From: Pseudomonas knackmussii B13
GTDB lineage: Bacteria; Pseudomonadota; Gammaproteobacteria; Pseudomonadales; Pseudomonadaceae
Reading direction: 5' to 3'
NCBI RefSeq assembly: GCF_000689415.1
Contig: NZ_HG322950.1
Coordinates: 5,339,501-5,403,500, forward strand
DNA: 64,000 nucleotides
The notes below the pieces were generated by a model, which saw only the letters and a list, made by a program, of their open reading frames with translations, did not search any database and had not been told where the DNA came from. Numbering within the stretch: the stretch's first letter is position 1; every line of letters begins with the position of its first letter. Shown piece by piece: positions 25,125 through 33,873 of the stretch. The position numbers were made by a program, and so were the translations under genes.

Positions 25125-26132
25125 TCAGTGGTAGCCATCGCCGTGCTTCACCTTGCCGCGGAACACGTAGTAGCTCCAGGCGGTGTAGCCGAGGATGAAC
25201 GGCAGGATGAACAGCGCGCCAACCAGCGCGAAGCCCTGGCTCTGCGGCGGCGCCGAGGCGGCCTGGATGCTCACCGACGGCGGGATGATGTTCGGCCACA
25301 GGCTGATACCCAGGCCGCTGTAGCCCAGGAAGATCAGCACCAGGGTAAGCACGAACGGCTTCACGTGGTCGTAGTTGGCGACCGAGCGCAGCAACGCCCA
25401 GAAGGTCACCAGCACCAGCAACGGCACCGGGGCGAACAGGAACAGGTTCGGCAGGCTGAACCAGCGCTGGGCGATTTCCGTGTGCGCCAGCGGGGTCCAC
25501 AGGCTGACGATACCGATCACCGCCAGCAGCACCAGCGCCAGCGGCCGCGCCAGGTCGTGCATGCGCTCCTGCAGAGTGCCTTCGGTCTTCATGATCAGCC
25601 ACGTGCAGCCGAGCAGGCTGTAGGCGACGATCAGGCCCAGGCCGCAGAACAGCGGGAATGGCGCCAGCCAGTCGAGCGAGCCGCCGGCGAACTGCCCGTT
25701 GGCCACCGGGATGCCCTCGATGTAGGCGCCCAGCGCCACGCCCTGGAAGAAGGTCGCCGCCAGCGAACCGCCGATGAACGCCTTGTCCCATATGTGCCGC
25801 TTGTGCGCCTTGGCCTTGAAGCGGAACTCGAAGGCCACGCCACGGAAGATCAGCCCCACCAGCATCAGCACCAGCGGCAGGTAGAGCGCCTCCAGCACCA
25901 CCGAGTAGGCCAGCGGGAAGGCGCCGAACAGCGCCGCGCCGCCGAGCACCAGCCAGGTCTCGTTGCCATCCCAGACCGGCGCCACGGTGTTCATCATCAC
26001 GTCGCGGTCGCCGTCGTCCTTGAAGAACGGGTAGAGCATGCCGATGCCCAGGTCGAAGCCGTCCATCACGACGTACATCATCACGCCGAAGACGATGATG
26101 ATCGCCCAGATCAGCGGAAGGTCGATGCCCAT
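25125..26132 (-). CDS. cioB: Cyanide-insensitive terminal oxidase subunit II
   Basis: A protein of 335 aa of the CydB/CioB family with eight or nine transmembrane helices. Family motifs are YVVMDGFDLGIGMLYPF at residues 20-36 and PVWDGNETWLVLGG near residue 52. With CioA it forms a bd-type quinol oxidase that resists cyanide and serves as a low-coupling oxidase. It follows cioA by 2 nt and precedes the small DUF2474 gene. The length is normal for CioB. Confidence 0.93.
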   Translation of the reverse strand: MGIDLPLIWAIIIVFGVMMYVVMDGFDLGIGMLYPFFKDDGDRDVMMNTVAPVWDGNETWLVLGGAALFGAFPLAYSVVLEALYLPLVLMLVGLIFRGVAFEFRFKAKAHKRHIWDKAFIGGSLAATFFQGVALGAYIEGIPVANGQFAGGSLDWLAPFPLFCGLGLIVAYSLLGCTWLIMKTEGTLQERMHDLARPLALVLLAVIGIVSLWTPLAHTEIAQRWFSLPNLFLFAPVPLLVLVTFWALLRSVANYDHVKPFVLTLVLIFLGYSGLGISLWPNIIPPSVSIQAASAPPQSQGFALVGALFILPFILGYTAWSYYVFRGKVKHGDGYH

Positions 26133-26134
26133 GT

Positions 26135-27571
26135 TCAGTTCCTCCCTTCCGGTGCGTTGTCATCGTCGTCGAGACCCTCGACGGTGGCCGACAGCGGCCG
26201 TGCCGGGGTGCGCTGGCGACCGGCACCGCCCTCGCTGGTTTCGCGGCCTTCGTGGGTGACAGGGCCCTTGCGCACCAGGCGCATCATGTAGCCGAGGCCA
26301 ACGCCGAACAGCGAGAAGTACACGACCACGAACATCAGCAGGGTGATGCTCATCTGCAAGGTGCTGTGGTTGGACACGGCATCGCTCGTGCGCATCAGCC
26401 CATAGACCACCCACGGCTGGCGACCGACCTCGGTGGTGAACCAGCCAGCGAGGATCGCCAGCAGCCCCGAGGGCCCCATCCAGAGGGCCAGGCGCAGGAA
26501 TGCGCGCTGCCGGAACAGCCCGCCACGCCAGCGCAGCCAGAGGCTCCAGAGGCCGATGAAGATCATCAGCATGCCCAGCCCGGCCATGATGCGGAACGAC
26601 CAGAAGACAATGGTGGAGTTGGGCCGGTCCTCGCGCGGGAAGTCCTTCAGTGCGGGGATCGGTTCGGTCAGGCTATGCCGCAGGATCAGGCTGCCGAGCA
26701 CCGGGATCTCGACCTTGAAACGGGTTTCCTCGCGCTGCATGTCCGGCAGGCCGAAGAGAATCAGCGGCGTCGGGCCGCCCTCGCTATTGTCCCAGTGGCC
26801 CTCGATGGCGGCGATCTTCGCCGGCTGGTGCTCCAGGGTGTTGAGGCCGTGGGCGTCGCCGACCATGGCCTGGATCGGCGCCACGATCAGGGCCATCCAC
26901 ATGGCCATCGAGAACATCTTGCGGATCGCCGGGTTATCGCGCCCGCGCAGCAGGTGCCAGGCCGCCGAGGCGCCGACGAAGAAGGCTGTGGCGAGGAAGG
27001 AAGCGATCGCCATGTGCATCAGGCGGTAGGGGAAGGACGGGTTGAAGATCACCGCGAACCAGTCGGTGGGGATCACCCGACCGTCGATGATCTCGAAGCC
27101 CTGCGGGGTCTGCATCCAGCTGTTGGAAGCGAGGATCCAGAAGGTCGAGATCAGCGTGCCGATCGCCACCATCACCGTGGCGAAGAAGTGCAGCCCGCGC
27201 CCCACGCGGTGCCAGCCGAAGAGCATGACACCGAGGAAGCCGGCCTCGAGGAAGAAGGCGGTCAGCACCTCGTAGGTCAGCAGCGGGCCGGTGACGCTCC
27301 CCGCATAGGCGGAGAAGTGGCTCCAGTTGGTGCCGAACTGGTAGGCCATGACCAGGCCGGAGACCACGCCCATGCCGAAATTGACGGCGAATATCTTCGA
27401 CCAGAAGTGATAGAGGTCGCGGTAGACCTCTTCGCCGGTCTTCAGCCACAAGCCTTCGAGCACGGCCAGGTAACTGGCCAGGCCGATGGTGATGGCGGGG
27501 AAGATGATGTGGAAGGAGACGGTAAAGGCGAACTGGATACGCGCCAGTTCCAACGCCTCTAGACCCAACAT
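26135..27571 (-). CDS. cioA: Cyanide-insensitive terminal oxidase subunit I
   Basis: A protein of 478 aa, the heme-bearing subunit of a bd-type quinol oxidase. The N-terminal FAFTVSFHIIFPAITIG carries a heme-ligand histidine, and GRQPWVVYG marks the quinol side. The region between helices VI and VII is short, as in the CIO class rather than E. coli CydA. GAGGTAACG precedes the start. It heads the cioA-cioB-DUF2474 operon. Confidence 0.93.
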   Translation of the reverse strand: MLGLEALELARIQFAFTVSFHIIFPAITIGLASYLAVLEGLWLKTGEEVYRDLYHFWSKIFAVNFGMGVVSGLVMAYQFGTNWSHFSAYAGSVTGPLLTYEVLTAFFLEAGFLGVMLFGWHRVGRGLHFFATVMVAIGTLISTFWILASNSWMQTPQGFEIIDGRVIPTDWFAVIFNPSFPYRLMHMAIASFLATAFFVGASAAWHLLRGRDNPAIRKMFSMAMWMALIVAPIQAMVGDAHGLNTLEHQPAKIAAIEGHWDNSEGGPTPLILFGLPDMQREETRFKVEIPVLGSLILRHSLTEPIPALKDFPREDRPNSTIVFWSFRIMAGLGMLMIFIGLWSLWLRWRGGLFRQRAFLRLALWMGPSGLLAILAGWFTTEVGRQPWVVYGLMRTSDAVSNHSTLQMSITLLMFVVVYFSLFGVGLGYMMRLVRKGPVTHEGRETSEGGAGRQRTPARPLSATVEGLDDDDNAPEGRN

Positions 27572-28013
27572 GACGTTACCTCATCGGGTTGACGCCCGTC
27601 GTCGCACGCAGCGGGCAGCTCGCCGGCAACGGTGCCGGCCCTCGGGTTCTTCGCGGAAAGGTTGTTGTTGTGGGAAGGCGGCCTCGAGGCCGCTCTGCGC
27701 TAAGCACCAATGCCCGTCGATTGCATTGATACAAGGCAATGTAGTGCCTGGAATGGTACGCCGCACGCCGGGTGCTGCCGCCGTGGCTGGTTGCCGCGCG
27801 GCAGCTTGTCGCGCGTCGTGATGTCTCAGCCCACATATTTCCAAAAGGAATATTTGAATAAATAAATAATATTTTTATGGAATAAAAAGTCCGGCTAGCT
27901 TGTGCACCAACGGCCCCGATGAGAGCCGGAACCCCACACTGCCGCCGGGAGCGATAGACGACCACGAGTCGCACCAGGCTCCCCGGAATGCCGCCCCACA
28001 AGGACCTCGAAAG
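27572..28013. promoter_or_regulatory. Divergent region between cioA and the MetQ-like gene
   Basis: A 440-bp gap with no convincing gene. A very AT-rich block at 27835-27889 (runs such as AATAAATAAATAATATTTTTATGG, imperfect inverted repeats TTTCC/GGAAT and TTTAT/ATAAA) is the probable promoter and operator zone for the binding-protein gene. Near cioA, TTGATACAAGGCAA at 27726-27739 only partly fits an ANR box. Confidence 0.45.
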
Positions 28014-28793
28014 ATGAAAAAGCTTCTGCTCCTGACTGCCATCGCCGCCGCCTTCAGCGCCTCCGCTTTCGCCAACGAGAAACTGGTCGTGGCCGCCACG
28101 CCGATCCCGCACGCCGAGATCCTCGAGCTGATCAAACCGACCCTGGCCAAGGAGGGTGTGGACCTCGAAGTGAAGGTCTTCACCGACTACGTACAACCCA
28201 ACGTGCAGGTCGCCGAGAAACACCTGGACGCCAACTACTTCCAGACCAAGCCGTACCTGGACAACTTCAACAAGGGCAAGGGCACCCACCTGGTCACCGT
28301 GACCGGCGTGCACGTCGAGCCCTTCGGCGGCTACTCGAAGAAGTACAAGTCGCTGAGCGAGCTGCCTGACGGCGCCACCGTCGCCCTGCCCAACGAGGGC
28401 AGCAACAGCGGCCGTGCCCTGCTCCTGCTGCAGAAGGCCGGCGTGATCAAGCTGAAGGACCCGAGCAACGCCCTGGCCACCCCGAAAGACATCGCCGAGA
28501 ACCCCAAGCACCTGAAGTTCAAGGAGCTCGAATCGGCCCTGCTGCCGCGCGTGCTGGACCAGGTCGACCTGGACCTGATCAACACCAACTACGCGCTGGA
28601 AGCCAAGCTCAACCCGGTGAAGGACGCCCTGGTCTTGGAGGACCGCAACTCGCCCTACGTGAACTACCTCGTGGCGCGCCCGGACAACAAGGACAGCGAC
28701 GCGCTGAAGAAGCTCGCCGCGGCCCTGAACAGTCCGGAAGTCAAAACCTTCATCGAGAAGAAATACGACGGCGCGGTAGTCCCGGCCTTCTGA
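28014..28793 (+). CDS. MetQ/NlpA-family binding protein
   Basis: A periplasmic protein of 259 aa with a type I signal peptide (KKLLLLTAIAAAFSASAFA, residues 2-20), so not a lipoprotein as E. coli MetQ is. Family features are PHAEILELIKPTLAKEGVDL, TDYVQPNVQV and LDANYFQTKPYLD. MetQ-family proteins bind methionine or related sulfur compounds for an ABC importer. No metN or metI gene is adjacent, so its transporter partner lies elsewhere. The ATG at 28014 follows AGGACCTCGAAAG. An ATPase related to sulfur-starvation activators lies downstream. Confidence 0.85.
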   Translation: MKKLLLLTAIAAAFSASAFANEKLVVAATPIPHAEILELIKPTLAKEGVDLEVKVFTDYVQPNVQVAEKHLDANYFQTKPYLDNFNKGKGTHLVTVTGVHVEPFGGYSKKYKSLSELPDGATVALPNEGSNSGRALLLLQKAGVIKLKDPSNALATPKDIAENPKHLKFKELESALLPRVLDQVDLDLINTNYALEAKLNPVKDALVLEDRNSPYVNYLVARPDNKDSDALKKLAAALNSPEVKTFIEKKYDGAVVPAF

Positions 28794-28870
28794 CCCAATA
28801 CTGGCGCGCCGCCCGCCCTGGCCGCGCCGACCGACTCCCACGCAGGGCGCGGCCATAAGGTCGCCTTTCA

Positions 28871-28905
28871 CGCCGGTGAGAACAGTTCACCGGCGTTTCT
28901 TTTTC
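28871..28905 (+). terminator. Rho-independent terminator
   Basis: CGCCGGTGA-GAACAG-TTCACCGGCG followed by TTTCTTTTT lies 78 nt after the MetQ-like gene and before the sigma54-activator-like gene, which therefore probably has its own promoter or only read-through expression. Confidence 0.85.
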
Positions 28906-28944
28906 GACCTCCGCATGACGGAGACGGACGACGAGGTATCCGCC

Positions 28945-29862
28945 ATGAAGGCTCCCCAGCCGCTGCTCACCTTCCCCGACGCCGACAAGAGTCCGCTGAG
29001 CATCCGCGCCAAGGCGCTGGTGTTCTTCGACCCGCGTTCGCACGCGGTGCGCGATGCCGTCGAGCAGCTGGCGCCGGGCGTGCAGCCGGTCCTGATCCGG
29101 GGCGAGACAGGCACCGGCAAGGAGCTGCTGGCGCGCCACATCCACCGCGCCAGCGAGCGCTCCGGGCTGTTCGTCGCGGTCAGCTGCAGCGCGCTCAGCC
29201 GCAACTTCGCCGAAGCCGAGCTGTTCGGCTACGCCCCGGGCGCCCACAACGGCCCGGTGGGCAGCCGCGCCGGCTGGTTCGGCTCGGCCCAGGGCGGCAC
29301 TCTTTATCTGGACGAAATCGCCGACCTGCAGCTGGCCCTGCAGGAAAAACTGCTGCGCGTGCTGCAGGAACACGAAGTGCTGCGCTTCGGCGCCCGCGAG
29401 CCGATCCCGGTGGACGTTCGCCTGGTGGCCGCCACCAGCATCGACCTCGGCCAGGCGGTGGCCGCCGGCAAGTTCCTCGAAGGCCTGCAGCAGTACCTGG
29501 AAGGGGGCAACCTCGAACTGCCGCCACTGCGCGAGCGCCCCGGTGACATCTTGCCGTTGGCCCAGTACTTCCTCGGCGTGCACGCCCAGCGCCTGGACCT
29601 GGACGTACCGGAGATCGACGTCTCCGCCCAGCAGGCGCTGGAGAGCTACCCCTGGCCTGGCAACATCCGCGAGCTGGAGAACGTCATCCACTTCGCCCTG
29701 CTGGTCAGCCCCGGCACGAGTATCGGTGTGCAGCACCTGAACTTCTCCGACGGCGCACCGCTGGCATCGCTCGACGACCTGCGCCGCCTGCTGCGGCTGC
29801 CAGGCGCCGTCGAGCAAGTGCGCGCATTGCTCGCAGAGGTAGAGAAGGAAGCACGCTCGTAG
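28945..29862 (+). CDS. Sigma54-activator-like AAA+ protein lacking HTH
   Basis: A protein of 305 aa consisting almost only of the AAA+ domain of sigma54 enhancer-binding proteins. Walker A is GETGTGKELL, Walker B GGTLYLDEIADL, sensor II region YPWPGNIRELENV. There is no N-terminal sensory domain, as in SfnR-type activators. Two features are odd. The sigma54-contacting GAFTGA loop reads GAHNGP, and the protein ends EVEKEARS with no C-terminal Fis-type DNA-binding helix-turn-helix. The start at 28945 follows GAGGTAT. The stop TAG lies within a dispersed repeat. It may be a truncated regulator or a non-canonical subfamily member. The MetQ-like neighbour suggests sulfur metabolism. Confidence 0.75.
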   Translation: MKAPQPLLTFPDADKSPLSIRAKALVFFDPRSHAVRDAVEQLAPGVQPVLIRGETGTGKELLARHIHRASERSGLFVAVSCSALSRNFAEAELFGYAPGAHNGPVGSRAGWFGSAQGGTLYLDEIADLQLALQEKLLRVLQEHEVLRFGAREPIPVDVRLVAATSIDLGQAVAAGKFLEGLQQYLEGGNLELPPLRERPGDILPLAQYFLGVHAQRLDLDVPEIDVSAQQALESYPWPGNIRELENVIHFALLVSPGTSIGVQHLNFSDGAPLASLDDLRRLLRLPGAVEQVRALLAEVEKEARS

Positions 29863-29990
29863 GATGGGTTGAGCCTGTGTTCTGCCGGGACAGATAGGTA
29901 ACGCCTGTCGGGGCACATGCGGTCGTGGCCCGAGCTGCTGCGCTGCGGGATGAACAGCATGGGTTTCGCTCCCGCTCAACCCATCCTACG
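29859..29990. repeat. Dispersed palindromic repeat, GTAGGATGGG family
   Basis: The outer ends GTAGGATGGGTTGAGC and GCTCAACCCATCCTAC are perfect inverted repeats enclosing about 100 bases that include GGGTTTCGCT. A second copy with the same ends but a shorter core lies at 46944-47018. The left end supplies the TAG stop of the preceding gene. Confidence 0.75.
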
Positions 29991-30274
29991 CAGCCTCAAA
30001 GTGTTACCTCACGCCACACACAAAGCGCGCGCCGCGAAAAAAGTGCGACAAACGGTAGCAGTGAAAGCCTTCGCGGGCCCCAATTCCGACGGCAGAGATT
30101 CCTGAGCAAACTAACTATTTCAGGAATTTATCTGGCAAAACTCGAATTATTCAGCCCCATCGACCACTTCAATACTAACCATCAAGAGCATTAGCTTCTT
30201 TTTGTCATAAACATCAGGGAAAATGGCTTCCAGGCAGTCGGGACCCATTTCCCCGACGCCATTTGGAGATCATC
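29991..30274. other. Non-coding stretch before the small Arg/Lys-rich ORF
   Basis: There is no convincing gene here. The part from about 30100 to 30230 is AT-rich for this genome (AACTAACTATTTCAGGAATT, CAATACTAACCATC, TTTTTGTCATAAA) and looks like a promoter region for the short reading frame that follows. An inverted pair around GGGACCCATTTCCC lies near 30240-30253. Confidence 0.4.
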
Positions 30275-30394
30275 GTGTCTAGCTTCGCCGCCCTTGCCAG
30301 CTTCTTCGCCGCTACTGCCTTCCTGAACGTGCCGCAACAGGCCGATCCGGATCGTCATGCAGATCGCCGCGTCAAGAAAGCCCGCCGCAAGTAA
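30275..30394 (+). CDS. Small basic protein, 39 aa
   Basis: GTG at 30275, preceded by TTTGGAGATCATC (GGAG at good spacing), opens a 39-codon frame: a hydrophobic N-terminal half (SSFAALASFFAATAFLNV) and a strongly basic C-terminus (DRHADRRVKKARRK) before TAA. It could be a small membrane-associated or leader peptide. I do not recognise a family. Support is the ribosome site, the AT-rich promoter-like region upstream and the terminator-like palindrome right after the stop. There is no homology evidence. Confidence 0.5.
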   Translation: MSSFAALASFFAATAFLNVPQQADPDRHADRRVKKARRK

Positions 30395-30401
30395 GCCGTC
30401 G

Positions 30402-30424
30402 CCCCCCCCCCCCCCGGGGGGGGG
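30402..30424. repeat. C14G9 homopolymer palindrome
   Basis: Fourteen C residues are followed directly by nine G residues and then CCC. It sits where a terminator would be expected after the small gene and between two convergent genes. Runs of this length are rare in such genomes. It could be a slippage-prone terminator stem or an assembly artefact. Confidence 0.7.
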
Positions 30425-30442
30425 CCCGAGCAGGCTCCCCTC

Positions 30443-32467
30443 TTAGCGCTTGCCGAGCACCTTTCGGTAGAACAGCGCACAGATCACCAGAAACACCAGC
30501 AGTCCCAGCCACTGCGCCGTCTCCTCGAATCCCCCACCGACCAACGCCAAAGGCGCGTCCTTGCCACTGGTGCCGATCAGCGCAGCCAGCAGGATGCCCA
30601 TCAGGCTCTCGCCGACGATCAACCCTGACGCCAGCAGCACGCCACGCCGGCGCGACACATCGGCGAACTTCTCCTCGTCTACTCCGGCCGCCTGTGCGCG
30701 ACGCTTGAGCGCGCTTTCCAGTAGCCAGGCGAGCACCGCGCCGACCACCAGCGTCATGCCGATAGTGGGCGGCAAGTAGATGCCCAGCCCCACCGCGAGC
30801 ACTGGCAGGCTGGCCTTGCCAGTCCGGCGCAGCAGCACGTCGACGAGGATCAACGCGATGCCCAGGGCCACGCCGATCAGGATCATGTTCCAGTTCAGCG
30901 CGTTGTGGAAAATCCCGCTGGCGATCGCCGTCATCAGGGTCGCCTGCGGAGCCGCCAGGGCCTGCGCCGGGTCCATGCCTTCACGCGGCAGGGCACCGGT
31001 GAAGCCATAAGCCTTGAACAACAACTCCAGCACCGGCGGGATCACCAGCGCGCCGACCAGGCAGCCGACGATCAACGCCACCTGCTGCCGCCAGGGCGTG
31101 GCGCCGACCAGGTAGCCGGCCTTGAGGTCCTGCAGGTTGTCGTTGGAGATGGCGGCGATGGCCAGCACCACCGAAGTGGTGAACAGCGCCAGGGCGATCG
31201 CCAGCTTCCCGCCGTCACGCGAGAGGAAATCGCCGTCCAGCGAGCCGGCGCCAAGGATCAGCAGCGACACCAGGATCACCGCGATGATGCCGATGCCGGA
31301 GATCGGGCTGCTGGAGGAGCCGACCAGGCCAGCCATGTAGCCGCAGGCCGCGGCGATCAGGAAGCCGAAGAAAAAGGCGAACACCACACAGACGCCCACC
31401 AGACCCCAGAAGCCGGCGCCGCGCAGGTCCGGCGCAGCCTGGCCGAGGAAGTAGGCGAAGACCACGAACAGCGCGACCAACAGGAACAAGGCAATGGCCA
31501 GGATCCAGCCCGCCGGCATGTCGCGCTCGGTGCGCAGGTCGCTGCTTTCGGCGCGCCCGGTCACCGCGCCGAGGGACGCCCAGACGCCCTGCACCATGGG
31601 CTTGAACAGGGTTGCCAGGGTCCAGAGCGCGGCCCCCCCGATGGTGCCGGCGCCAAGGAAGCGCACCTGGCTGCTCCACAGCTTGCTGGCCAGCTCCGGC
31701 AAGCTCTGCCCCGCGGCCAGGGTGGCGTTCACCGTCAGCAGCGGCACCGCCACGCCCCAGGAAATCAGCACGCCGATAAGGATGGCGATACCAGCCGTGA
31801 TGCCCATCAGGTAGCCGGCGCCGACCAGCGCCAGCGAGAAACCGGTGGACAGGCGGAAAGCCGCCTGCCCGGCCGTCAGCCAGAAACTGAAGCCCTCGGC
31901 GAGCAGCTTGAAGCCGCTGCTGAACAGGCTGAACAGCGCCGCGACTAGGCCGCCGGCGAGGATGTCGCGCAGGCCCGGCTTGCCGGCGTCATCCGCCGTC
32001 GGATGCTCCTCTTCCTGGCTGCCGACGCGGAGAATCTCCGCCGCCGCCACGCCTTCCGGATACGGCAGGCTGCTCTGCACCACCATCACCCGGCGCAGCG
32101 GGATGGTGTAGAGCACCCCGAGGATGCCGCCGATGGCGCAGATCGCGGCGGTTTGCCAGAACGGGAAGCCGGCCCAGTAGCCGATCATCAGCAGCCCCGG
32201 GAGGATGAAGATGATCGAGGACAGGGTGCCGGCGGCCGAAGCCTGGGTCTGCACCATGTTGTTCTCGAGGATGTTAGAGCCGGGGAAGTAACGCAGCACC
32301 GCCATGGAGATCACCGCGGCGGGGATCGAAGAGGCGAACGTCAGCCCGACCTTCAACCCCAGGTAGACGTTGGAGGCGGTGAACACCACGGTGATCAGGG
32401 CGCCGAGGATGAGCCCGCGCAGGGTCAGTTCGGCCAGGTTCGATTCATCCGGAATCCGTTCGAGCAT
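30443..32467 (-). CDS. OPT-family oligopeptide transporter
   Basis: An inner-membrane protein of 674 aa with about 16 hydrophobic segments. It fits the bacterial OPT family, which imports small peptides or metal chelates by proton symport. Signatures are TLRGLILGALITVVFTASNVYLGLK-type sequence at the N-terminus, VQTQASAAGTLSS, and YLVGATPWRQQVALIVG late in the chain. The start at 32467 (MLERIPDESN) is preferred because the longer frame adds a non-hydrophobic extension unlike the family. The Shine-Dalgarno is weak. It stands alone on this strand. Confidence 0.85.
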   Translation of the reverse strand: MLERIPDESNLAELTLRGLILGALITVVFTASNVYLGLKVGLTFASSIPAAVISMAVLRYFPGSNILENNMVQTQASAAGTLSSIIFILPGLLMIGYWAGFPFWQTAAICAIGGILGVLYTIPLRRVMVVQSSLPYPEGVAAAEILRVGSQEEEHPTADDAGKPGLRDILAGGLVAALFSLFSSGFKLLAEGFSFWLTAGQAAFRLSTGFSLALVGAGYLMGITAGIAILIGVLISWGVAVPLLTVNATLAAGQSLPELASKLWSSQVRFLGAGTIGGAALWTLATLFKPMVQGVWASLGAVTGRAESSDLRTERDMPAGWILAIALFLLVALFVVFAYFLGQAAPDLRGAGFWGLVGVCVVFAFFFGFLIAAACGYMAGLVGSSSSPISGIGIIAVILVSLLILGAGSLDGDFLSRDGGKLAIALALFTTSVVLAIAAISNDNLQDLKAGYLVGATPWRQQVALIVGCLVGALVIPPVLELLFKAYGFTGALPREGMDPAQALAAPQATLMTAIASGIFHNALNWNMILIGVALGIALILVDVLLRRTGKASLPVLAVGLGIYLPPTIGMTLVVGAVLAWLLESALKRRAQAAGVDEEKFADVSRRRGVLLASGLIVGESLMGILLAALIGTSGKDAPLALVGGGFEETAQWLGLLVFLVICALFYRKVLGKR

Positions 32468-32665
32468 GGAAGCAGTCTCGCGCAAATGACCCGGCAAGCT
32501 TAGGCCTGAGCGGCTGGAGCGCACACGACGGGGAAATGTCGCAGCGACGCAGCGCACTCGCGACGAACGACTGGCGAGAAAATGACCATACGTCGCTTTC
32601 TTGACGATTCCAGGGGACCTTTGCTCTTTTACGTTGTCATAGCTGGGCTAGGCGGAGGTACGACC

Positions 32666-32917
32666 ATGAACGCCACGCATCGCTACGCCATCCACTATCG
32701 ACTTCGCGAACAGCCAAGACGGCTGATCCATGAGGCGCATGAAGCGCCCAACGAGTTCCTGGCGCTGCTGCAGGTTCTGCTGCACCTCGCCCAGGAAACC
32801 GGCGAGGACCCCACCGGCCTGACCGACGCTTCCTGGGAACCCAACCTGATCCCCAGCCTGAAGAGCAGCGCCGATCGCGCCGGCGTCAGCCGCGTGCGTA
32901 TCGTGCCGATCGACTGA
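32666..32917 (+). CDS. Hypothetical protein
   Basis: A soluble protein of 83 aa starting MNATHRYAIHYR with GGAGGTA upstream at ideal spacing. No signal peptide, membrane segment or known motif is seen. It has an LHLAQETGED helix and a RVRIVPID end. It lies between the divergent OPT gene and the convergent EamA exporter gene. I do not recognise a family. Confidence 0.65.
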   Translation: MNATHRYAIHYRLREQPRRLIHEAHEAPNEFLALLQVLLHLAQETGEDPTGLTDASWEPNLIPSLKSSADRAGVSRVRIVPID

Positions 32918-32926
32918 GCGCCCCGC

Positions 32927-33829
32927 TCAGCCCTCGGCTCTGCCGCGCCACTGCGGCAGGCCGATCAGCACCACCGCGCCAATGATCACCGCCATCGCCA
33001 GGGCCTCCGGCCAGCCGATGCTTTCGCCGGCGAACAGCACCCCGAGCAGCACCGCCACCGCCGGATTGACGAAGGCATAGCTGGTGGCCGCCGCCGGGCG
33101 CACGTTGTTCAGCAGGTAGATATAGGCGCTGAAGGCGATGATCGAACCGAACACCACCAGGTAGCCGAGCGCCAGCCAGCCGCGCACATCCGGCATCTGC
33201 TGCAGGTGTTCGCCGGAAATCTGGCTGCCGATCAACAGGGCGACGCCGCCCACCAGCATTTCCACGGCGCTCGCCATGGGCCCGGCGGGCAACGGCAGGC
33301 GCTTGCTCCACACCGAGCCGAAGGCCCAGGAAGCCGCTGCGAAAACGATCAGCGCGGCGCCGGCCGGGCTGCCCTGCAGGTTCGACCCCAGGTTGAGCAG
33401 GACGATGCCGCACAGCCCCAGGCCGATCCCGGACCACTCCAGCAGGCTGTTGCGATGGCCGAAAATGCGGCCGAAGACCAACGTGAACAGTGGCACCGTG
33501 GCCACCGCCAGCGCGGCCACGCCCGAAGCCACGCCCCAGTGCTCGGCCACCGTCACCCCGCCGTTGCCGCCGCTCAGCAGGAGGATGCCGATGGCCCCCG
33601 CGCTCAGCCATTGCTTGGCGCTGGGCAGCGGCGCGCCGCGCCACAGCGACCAGGCGAACAGCAGCCCGCCGGCGATGACGAAGCGGCAGCCGGCCATCAG
33701 CATCGGCGGCCAGGATTCGACGCCGATGCGGATCACCAGGTAGGTCGAGCCCCAGATGAAATAGAGGGCGAAGAACGCAGCCACCAGCGTCAGCGAGACG
33801 CGCGGCTTGGGCAGGGGCATGACGGACAT
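32927..33829 (-). CDS. EamA/DMT-family exporter
   Basis: A protein of 300 aa with ten transmembrane helices in two EamA repeats. The N-terminus ALYFIWGSTYLVIRIGV and the second-repeat core WAFGSVWSKRL are typical of the RhaT/YedA branch, which exports amino acids or other metabolites. It is divergent from the Lrp-type gene, a common pairing in which the regulator controls the exporter. Either Met at 33829 or 33820 could be the start, and neither has a strong ribosome site. Confidence 0.85.
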   Translation of the reverse strand: MSVMPLPKPRVSLTLVAAFFALYFIWGSTYLVIRIGVESWPPMLMAGCRFVIAGGLLFAWSLWRGAPLPSAKQWLSAGAIGILLLSGGNGGVTVAEHWGVASGVAALAVATVPLFTLVFGRIFGHRNSLLEWSGIGLGLCGIVLLNLGSNLQGSPAGAALIVFAAASWAFGSVWSKRLPLPAGPMASAVEMLVGGVALLIGSQISGEHLQQMPDVRGWLALGYLVVFGSIIAFSAYIYLLNNVRPAAATSYAFVNPAVAVLLGVLFAGESIGWPEALAMAVIIGAVVLIGLPQWRGRAEG

Positions 33830-33873
33830 GGCGGGGGCTCGACAAGTGGGAGGGAGCGACTCATTTTATGAAG

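Noticed and set aside
27726..27739. ANR/FNR-like box TTGATACAAGGCAA upstream of cioA
   Set aside because: Only the left half fits TTGAT-N4-ATCAA. The right half is GGCAA, so I do not call a site.
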